From an uncultured Bacteroidota bacterium (GTDB taxonomy: Bacteria; Bacteroidota; Bacteroidia; Bacteroidales; P3): a DNA stretch of 10,581 nucleotides. Below are positions 5,325 through 10,581 of the stretch, in pieces; positions within the stretch are counted from its first letter, which is position 1; every line of letters begins with the position of its first letter. The notes under the pieces are model-generated. The model was not told the origin of the DNA. It did not search any database and saw nothing but the letters and a program-made list of their open reading frames with translations. The stretch spans positions 1 to 10,581 of the forward strand of contig URCX01000059.1 of assembly GCA_900546465.1 (NCBI GenBank), written 5' to 3'. A program made the translations under genes and the position numbers.

Positions 5325-6887
5325 TCAAAAATCCGGCAGGTTCATTGTTACCGTTGGTATCAATAACAACCAACCCAAAACAACCATTGCCAAAATGAAC
5401 TTCCAAGAGAATTTCACCCATTTGGCATAGGGTATTCTCGCAAGTCCCAAAACTGCTATCAAAACTCCCGATGTAGGAGTTATAAGATTGGTAAAGCCGT
5501 CCCCTATATGGAATGCCGTTACTGCAGATTGAAGAGAAATTCCACTCATGCTCGCTATCTCGGAAAACATAGGCATCAACATCGCAGCCTTTGCCGTTCC
5601 GGAAGTGATAATTGCATTCAATACTGATTGGAAACCGTACATTATGCTCAATGCTCCTACTTTTCCGCTACCGGATATGCTTGTTGCAAGTGAGTTAAGG
5701 AAAGTATCTATTATTTTTCCGTCTTCCAAAATCACTATTATGCCGGAAGCCAAGCCGACAACCAAAGCAGCAGAAAGCATATCCTTTGCTCCGGCTATGA
5801 ATAACTTTGCTATATCGCTTGCATTCTTGCCCAAAACCATTCCGCTGACTATTGCCATAGTAAAAAACAAAGCTGCGATTTGTTCAAATCCCCAATCAAA
5901 TGCCATAACGCCTATGACAAGGTATGCTATTGTGAAAATCAATACGGATAAAGAGAACATCTGCATGGATTTCTTTATCATGAAATAACAGACTGCAGCA
6001 AACAAAAGAGTTGTTATTATAAGAGTAGGGCTTTTAGTCGTAATACAGAATATGATTTGAACAATCAATGTCGCAAAATAAGCAATCCAACATGTTTTAG
6101 AGGCTTTGACTGCTTCTATCTTTGAAGCCGATTCCTGATTATCTCTCCAAAATTTGTCCTCCTCGTACATTACGGACTTGCTTGGGTTCTTCTTCACTCT
6201 GTTTGCGTACCACAGCACAAAGATTATGCCTATGAATGTAATGATAAACCACATCACCACTCTGTATTCTATTCCCGAAAACATCTTTATGCCTGCTATA
6301 TCTTGGGCTATGCCGAGCGTAAAAGGATTAAGCACACAACCTGCAAAGCCCAAGCCTGCCGCCAAAAAGCATAGGCATACGCCTGTTATGGAGTCGTATC
6401 CCATGGATATGGCAAGGGGAACGAATATGACCACAAAAGCTATTGTCTCCTCACTCATGCCGAATATTGCTCCGAAGAGCGAGAACATGACCATTATGCA
6501 GACTATTATCAGATTATTCACTCCTATGGCTTTGAAGAAACGGTATTTTTCCAATTTACCCGACTTGTTCAAAAAAGTTTGAACGCCCATATCTATCGCC
6601 TTTGTCTCGTTCAAAATCCAAAAGGCACCGCCTAATATAAGCAGAAAGGCTATTATACCGGGTGCTTTCTGAAATCCCTTGAAGAAAGCGGACATTATTT
6701 CCCATGTCAGGGGAGTTTGTTCCACATGAGTATAGGAACCGGGAATAATTTGATTGATTGTCTTACCGGATTCGGTGGTTATGCTTTCCCTTGCGAACTC
6801 TCCTGAGGGTACAAACCATGTTGCAAGGGCGGCGAGTACTATAAGAGAAAAAATAATGACGTAAGTGTGAGGTACTTTCTTGAACAT
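5325..6887 (-). CDS. YfcC/DcuC-family membrane carrier
   Basis: A 520-residue inner-membrane transporter of the DcuC-like (C4-dicarboxylate anaerobic carrier, Pfam DcuC) superfamily, YfcC branch. Members are often annotated as amino acid or arginine/ornithine antiporters, but the substrate cannot be read from the sequence. It begins with the typical PHTYVIIFSLIVLAALATWFVPSGEF. About 12-14 hydrophobic helices follow, arranged as two halves separated by a charged cytoplasmic loop at about 228-264. Conserved family elements are FGAIFGMSEET (138-148), GLGFAGCVLNPFTLGIAQ (178-195), SGTAKAAMLMP (429-439) and FHIGDGFTNLITPTSG (459-474), the last two resembling the paired re-entrant substrate loops of this superfamily. 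The ATG at 6887 is one base after the lnt stop (TAA-T-ATG), so translation is probably coupled. The length is normal and no defect is seen. Confidence 0.88.
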   Translation of the reverse strand: MFKKVPHTYVIIFSLIVLAALATWFVPSGEFARESITTESGKTINQIIPGSYTHVEQTPLTWEIMSAFFKGFQKAPGIIAFLLILGGAFWILNETKAIDMGVQTFLNKSGKLEKYRFFKAIGVNNLIIVCIMVMFSLFGAIFGMSEETIAFVVIFVPLAISMGYDSITGVCLCFLAAGLGFAGCVLNPFTLGIAQDIAGIKMFSGIEYRVVMWFIITFIGIIFVLWYANRVKKNPSKSVMYEEDKFWRDNQESASKIEAVKASKTCWIAYFATLIVQIIFCITTKSPTLIITTLLFAAVCYFMIKKSMQMFSLSVLIFTIAYLVIGVMAFDWGFEQIAALFFTMAIVSGMVLGKNASDIAKLFIAGAKDMLSAALVVGLASGIIVILEDGKIIDTFLNSLATSISGSGKVGALSIMYGFQSVLNAIITSGTAKAAMLMPMFSEIASMSGISLQSAVTAFHIGDGFTNLITPTSGVLIAVLGLARIPYAKWVKFSWKFILAMVVLGWLLLIPTVTMNLPDF

Positions 6888-6888
6888 A

Positions 6889-8550
6889 TTATAGTTTTTT
6901 GTTTTGATGTTTCTTTTCTTCTGCTTTTCTCAAATGCGAAACGACGAAGCTCAACAACAGAAATAAGATTGCCATAAAGCAAGCAGCTCTGTATATATAA
7001 TCTCCGTATTTGGTGTAAAATGTTATCTCCTTTTGCGGATAAAGCGTCTGCTTTATCACCGCTTCTTTCCAATATTCGGTTTGCTGCATACTCTCTCCCT
7101 TGGGAGAAACAAAGCATGAAATACCCGTATTTGCACTTCTTGCAATCGGTCTTCTGTTTTCTATTGCTCTCAACGAGGCAAAAGCCGCATGTTGACGATG
7201 TCCCGGGGAATTTTTCCACCAACCGTCGTTTGTTATAATGAATATCAGTTCCGCTCCCCTGCCGACAAGTTGAGATATATACCTGCCGTCCGTGGATTCA
7301 TAGCAGATTGCCGTTGCCGTTTTAGGCTTTCCGTCAGAGGAAAAGACAATATATTCTTCGTCTGTGCCGAGAGTGCCGACAGTACCACCCAAATCCAAAG
7401 CCAAATCACCCAAGAAACCCAATACTGCTTTGAACGGCATTTTCTCGACAAAAGGAGTAAGAATGCTTTTGTGGCGAAGCTGACTGCATGGGCTGACAGT
7501 GTCGCGGTCTATCTTCACTGCAATATTGCAACTCTCGTAATAACGATTCGGGATATGACGATGCTTTCTTGCAGCCTTTGTAATGACACCTTCCGGAAGC
7601 ATTCTGCGGCTTGACATTCCCGATATTATTTCCGCTTTGGGGTATTTGTTCTCGAAATTCCGCAGATAAACTATGCTCGGAGAAGCGTCCAAGTTTTCCT
7701 CCCAAGCATAATCTTGCAAACAACTCTCCGGACAGAGAATAAAATCCGTGTTTTCATCTGCCTTTTCAGCTGCCAAATCGATTACTATATCACAAACCTG
7801 ACGCGGAGAATAATCGTACTGTTCTCCATAAGGGTCAAGATTAGGTTGAACGACAACAACATCTGTCTTCTCGCTCGTTTGCGGACTATATGTAAACCAA
7901 CGCGTTAGCGAAACGGCGATTGGCAAAATTAAAACGGCGAAAGAAAAAATTAAAACGGCCTTTCGTGAAATTCTTTCGGCCTTTCGTTCCGTCGAAACCA
8001 AGAAACATTGCAGTAAACAAAAAAAAGAAATATTACAAAGCCAAATCCAAAGACTTCCACCTCCCACTCCGGTATATTCATACCATTGTATAAGATAAGG
8101 GAACTTGGCAAAACTATTACCCAAATTAAGCCATGGAAAATTGATATCCCAATGCAAATGCAGAAATTCAAAAGCCAAGAAGAAGATTGCGAAGAAGGCA
8201 AGTCCGCTTCTCCTGCCATGGGCGAAATGTTTCCTGCAATAATGTGCCGTTTGAAAGACAAGAGCCATCAAAGCCGCCTGTGCGAAAGGCAAAGCGATAG
8301 CCAAAGATGTGGAATAAGCAACCCAATATACCGTTGTCAGATTCCATAAAAGAAAAGGCAGGAAAGAGTATCCGAAAACAGCCCAAGAAGAGAAGATTTT
8401 TTCTTTTTCATGCTTGCAAATAAAGTCCTCCACCCACAAAAGAGGTACAAAAGCAAGCAACATGAGAGGAGCCAGAAGCATATCCCACCACGCAAGCGAC
8501 AAAAGCACTCCCGACAAAAGAGCAAGAGCCGACAGTTTTACCTTACTCAT
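6889..8550 (-). CDS. lnt: Apolipoprotein N-acyltransferase
   Basis: Transfers a third acyl chain from phospholipid to the N-terminal cysteine of diacylated lipoproteins, the last step of lipoprotein maturation in the inner membrane. At 553 residues it is slightly longer than the Escherichia coli enzyme. About six helices fill residues 5-215, including the conserved HWDINFPWLNLGNSFA (133-148). A periplasmic nitrilase-like domain spans about 229-510. The catalytic triad is visible: Glu275 in LCPESCLQ, Lys361 in RHKSILTPFVEKMPF and Cys416 in AICYES. The downstream signature NDGWWKNSPGHRQHAAFASLRAIENRRP and RSANTGISCF also fits. A final helix lies at about 521-540, followed by a basic tail. The ATG at 8550 overlaps the end of the folate gene by 8 bases. 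All key residues are present, so activity is expected; the lipoprotein at 3278-4504 would be a plausible client. Confidence 0.95.
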   Translation of the reverse strand: MSKVKLSALALLSGVLLSLAWWDMLLAPLMLLAFVPLLWVEDFICKHEKEKIFSSWAVFGYSFLPFLLWNLTTVYWVAYSTSLAIALPFAQAALMALVFQTAHYCRKHFAHGRRSGLAFFAIFFLAFEFLHLHWDINFPWLNLGNSFAKFPYLIQWYEYTGVGGGSLWIWLCNISFFCLLQCFLVSTERKAERISRKAVLIFSFAVLILPIAVSLTRWFTYSPQTSEKTDVVVVQPNLDPYGEQYDYSPRQVCDIVIDLAAEKADENTDFILCPESCLQDYAWEENLDASPSIVYLRNFENKYPKAEIISGMSSRRMLPEGVITKAARKHRHIPNRYYESCNIAVKIDRDTVSPCSQLRHKSILTPFVEKMPFKAVLGFLGDLALDLGGTVGTLGTDEEYIVFSSDGKPKTATAICYESTDGRYISQLVGRGAELIFIITNDGWWKNSPGHRQHAAFASLRAIENRRPIARSANTGISCFVSPKGESMQQTEYWKEAVIKQTLYPQKEITFYTKYGDYIYRAACFMAILFLLLSFVVSHLRKAEEKKHQNKKL

Positions 8551-9106
8551 GTTTCACAAAACCGTTTTTGCTCACAATGCAATCCATTGCCACATCGAAA
8601 TCCTCGACAGGCACTTTGTCCACCAACTGAAAGTCGAAACAAATACCCATTTTCTTTGTCTTGGTAAGCGAAAGCAGTCTGTCGTAAAAACCTCTGCCCC
8701 TACCCATGCGGTGGAAACAAGAATCGAAAGCCACTCCGGGGATAATCATCAAATCAATCTTGGCATAATCTTCAAAAATCGCCCCAACAGGTTCCGCTAT
8801 TCCGAATTGCTCACCGGCAAGCATGCTGTCAAGACCCTCAAAGCGTCTTAACACCAAATCATCGCCCACAACACAAGGCAAAAGTATGGTTTTGGTTTCG
8901 TACCACTTCAATATAAAGTCATGAGTCGAAACCTCATCATCCATAGACCAGTAAAGCAATACAATATTTGCCTCCTTAAACAAAGGACTTTCCTCTATGA
9001 ATGAAAATATCTCCCTGCTTTGCGATAGTTTTTCCTCAGATGGGAAAACCTTTTTCTGCGCCCTGATTTTTTTTCGGAGCTCCTTTTTCTGTAATTTCAA
9101 ATCCAT
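8543..9106 (-). CDS. fau: 5-formyltetrahydrofolate cyclo-ligase (5,10-methenyltetrahydrofolate synthetase)
   Basis: ATP-dependent cytosolic enzyme that turns 5-formyltetrahydrofolate into 5,10-methenyltetrahydrofolate, returning this stored or inhibitory form to one-carbon metabolism. At 187 residues it has the typical length. The N-terminus is rich in lysine and arginine (KKELRKKIRAQKK), as in the family, where this end contributes to ATP binding. Visible signatures are FGIAEPVG (101-108), IPGVAFD (122-128) and RMGRGRGFYDR (133-143), the last being the glycine-rich nucleotide/folate loop (usual form G-x-R-x-G-x-G-x-G-Y-Y-D-R). The end VPVEDFDVAMDCIVSKNGF also matches. The ATG at 9106 lies 15 bases after the M16 peptidase stop, and the stop falls inside the first codons of lnt. 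The symbols ygfA and MTHFS refer to the same activity. Confidence 0.94.
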   Translation of the reverse strand: MDLKLQKKELRKKIRAQKKVFPSEEKLSQSREIFSFIEESPLFKEANIVLLYWSMDDEVSTHDFILKWYETKTILLPCVVGDDLVLRRFEGLDSMLAGEQFGIAEPVGAIFEDYAKIDLMIIPGVAFDSCFHRMGRGRGFYDRLLSLTKTKKMGICFDFQLVDKVPVEDFDVAMDCIVSKNGFVKHE

Positions 9107-9121
9107 ACGACAGCAATAAGT

Positions 9122-10581
9122 CTAATAGCCGAATATATCTTCCAAAGTCAATTCCTTAACCTTGCCGAATTTCTTCAAAGCCTTCATATCTATCTGCTCT
9201 TTGCTTCCGAGAATGACATAAACCCTGCCTCGCTTTTGGAATTTCTCCTTACTGAACTGCTGTATCTGCTCCAAATTTATTCCTTGCAAAGAAGTATATA
9301 ATTGTTGCAGACTGTTGTTTGCTCTTTCAAAGCGACGGTCATTAAGGAATGAAGAAATGATATTCTGTTTGCTTATTCTTTGAGTTCTCATCGAACTTAG
9401 AAGAGATTGCTTTGCCAAATCGAAATTGGCTTGTGCCAAAGGCATACTGTCCAACAAGGAATTAAATGCGTCAAATGCCTCTATCACCTTATCGTTTTGA
9501 GTTGCTATATGTGCCAAATTATAATTGCGGTCATTCTTATCGCTACCCGTGATATAGCGAGACATGGCTTGATAAGCCAAAGAACGTTTCTCCCTCATTT
9601 CTTGGAAGACTATACTGTTCATACTGCCTCCGAAATACTCGTTATACATAGCGGCAACAGCCCTCTCGCTTTCATTATATTTATCTTCCACTATGAACAT
9701 TCTGCAATAGGATTGCTTTGCAGGATAATCGACAAAAAAGACTTCGTTTTTCTTTGTCGATTGCTTCTCGCTTGGTTTGGCTTTTGCCTCTTTCGTAAAC
9801 TTATCTGCCATTTTATGATTTTGCTTCAAACAACTCAACAAAGCCTCCTCGGATAAGTCGCCGTAATATCTTATTTGTTCTTTATATGATTTCAAATCCT
9901 TGATTTGATTACACAAAACATCGGCGGATATTTTGTCGATTTCCTTATCGCTCAACAAAGTGCGGTGTGCAGTCTTTTCTCCGTACAAAGCGTAGGAAGC
10001 AAGAGCGGAAAAGCAACTTGCCTGTTTGCTTTTGGCATCTTGTCTGTCCTTCTTTATCTGATTTTTTATATCTTCCACCACTGCCGTATCCAAAACCGGA
10101 TTGGTAAGAAGGTCGTCCACCACTTCCAAAGCTTCAAGCATATTATCGGTCAGACCTTCCATTGTAACCAAAGTTTCCTCTCCATTAGAGCTTATCCTGA
10201 AAAAAGTTGCAAGATTGAAGAGTTTTTCCTGCACTTGCTCCTGTGTAAGGAAAGGAGTGTGCAAATACTTCTGATAATAGCCCAAGAGTTGAAGATATTT
10301 GTTCTCCCAAGTACCTACGGCATAACGAAACGTAAGACTGTATCTTGAATTATCTTTGTTTTTCACGTACAATACCTCCGTACCCTTATCGGTTTTTTCT
10401 ATACTCATGGCTTTGGAATAATCCGTAAACTCGGCTTGAATTGGCGAAACCTTTCTTGCTTTTATCTGCTTGAAGAAAGCAGACTCGGCATCACGATTGA
10501 TTTGTATGGGGGTGATAGGCGGCTTCTCCACTTTCTCGACAGCGGCAGGCTCTCCCTGCACTTTCTTCACAACAACGTAGT
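9122..10581 (-). CDS. M16 zinc peptidase family protein, C-terminal half (5' end beyond the window)
   Basis: C-terminal part of a pitrilysin/insulinase (M16) protein. The frame stays open to the last base, and residues before the GTG at 10570 read YVVV and continue into KKVQGEP, so that GTG is not the true start. Bacteroidetes members are usually about 900-980 residues long with two M16 modules, and this piece (about 486 residues) would be the second. It contains PPITPIQINRDAESAFF, a YVKNKDNSRYSLTFRY strand that opens the third subdomain and, at 314-333 counted from the GTG, the GGSMNS-x(7)-EKRSLAY motif typical of the fourth subdomain. No HxxEH zinc motif is present, as expected for the non-catalytic half. 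A signal peptide and the metal site should lie in the missing part. The protein is probably periplasmic and digests peptides. It is the first gene of the run into the folate and lnt genes. Confidence 0.9.
   Translation of the reverse strand, partial: YVVVKKVQGEPAAVEKVEKPPITPIQINRDAESAFFKQIKARKVSPIQAEFTDYSKAMSIEKTDKGTEVLYVKNKDNSRYSLTFRYAVGTWENKYLQLLGYYQKYLHTPFLTQEQVQEKLFNLATFFRISSNGEETLVTMEGLTDNMLEALEVVDDLLTNPVLDTAVVEDIKNQIKKDRQDAKSKQASCFSALASYALYGEKTAHRTLLSDKEIDKISADVLCNQIKDLKSYKEQIRYYGDLSEEALLSCLKQNHKMADKFTKEAKAKPSEKQSTKKNEVFFVDYPAKQSYCRMFIVEDKYNESERAVAAMYNEYFGGSMNSIVFQEMREKRSLAYQAMSRYITGSDKNDRNYNLAHIATQNDKVIEAFDAFNSLLDSMPLAQANFDLAKQSLLSSMRTQRISKQNIISSFLNDRRFERANNSLQQLYTSLQGINLEQIQQFSKEKFQKRGRVYVILGSKEQIDMKALKKFGKVKELTLEDIFGY

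Noticed and set aside
5289..5336. Inverted repeat CCGGAT / ATCCGG near the end of the carrier gene
   Set aside because: Only 6 bases per arm with a 36-base loop and no following T-run on the minus strand, so not a convincing terminator.
5548..6582. Two long plus-strand open frames of 146 and 142 codons
   Set aside because: Both mirror the hydrophobic carrier gene in antisense, a common side effect of membrane-protein codons, and neither has a supported start or family motif.
10568..10570. GTG as the start of the M16 peptidase gene
   Set aside because: The frame is open upstream to the window edge, the residues before it fit the family, and there is no signal peptide after it; it is an internal valine codon.

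Overview
The window reads as a Bacteroidetes (probably Bacteroidales) chromosome fragment. The evidence is a protein with a type IX secretion (T9SS) C-terminal sorting domain, a lipoprotein with a PCMD domain (a family almost confined to Bacteroidetes), Bacteroidetes-style ExbB/ExbD/TonB, a two-module M16 peptidase, and one promoter-like site matching the Bacteroidetes -7 consensus TAnnTTTG. Every convincing full gene lies on the minus strand, so transcription runs from high to low coordinates. Both ends of the window cut through a gene. No stretch longer than 300 bases lacks a gene; the longest non-coding gap between convincing genes is 105 bases (3173-3277). No tRNA, rRNA, CRISPR array or transposase was seen.

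Layout in transcription order. (1) 10581-9122: C-terminal half of an M16 zinc-peptidase-family protein, 5' end outside the window. (2) 9106-8543: 5-formyltetrahydrofolate cyclo-ligase. (3) 8550-6889: apolipoprotein N-acyltransferase (Lnt), overlapping the previous gene by 8 bases. (4) 6887-5325: YfcC/DcuC-family 12-14 helix carrier, 1 base after lnt. These four form a tight, probably co-transcribed block of mostly housekeeping genes. (5) 5254-4514: exported protein, probably a small outer-membrane beta-barrel. (6) 4504-3278: PCMD lipoprotein. (7) 3172-1664: secreted fibronectin-type-III protein with a T9SS sorting domain, preceded by the only convincing intergenic region and a putative promoter. 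(8-10) 1647-952 exbB, 944-531 exbD and 534 onward tonB, the proton-driven energiser of outer-membrane transport. The tonB frame starts well but loses its identity near position 200.

The oddest part is the left edge. Bases 1-180 are about 26% G+C (46 of 180 by hand count) against 45% for 241-540. Their only open frame is on the plus strand and looks like a membrane-protein fragment, pointing into the end of tonB. This is either an assembly chimera or a real rearrangement that removed the TonB C-terminal domain.

Functionally, genes 5-10 are an envelope cluster: a barrel-like protein, a surface-type lipoprotein, a T9SS cargo, and the ExbBD-TonB motor. Lnt upstream would finish lipoproteins such as gene 6. 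I found no clearly novel multi-gene defence or mobile system; the surface-protein trio fused to the exbBD-tonB run is the most plausible under-described unit.
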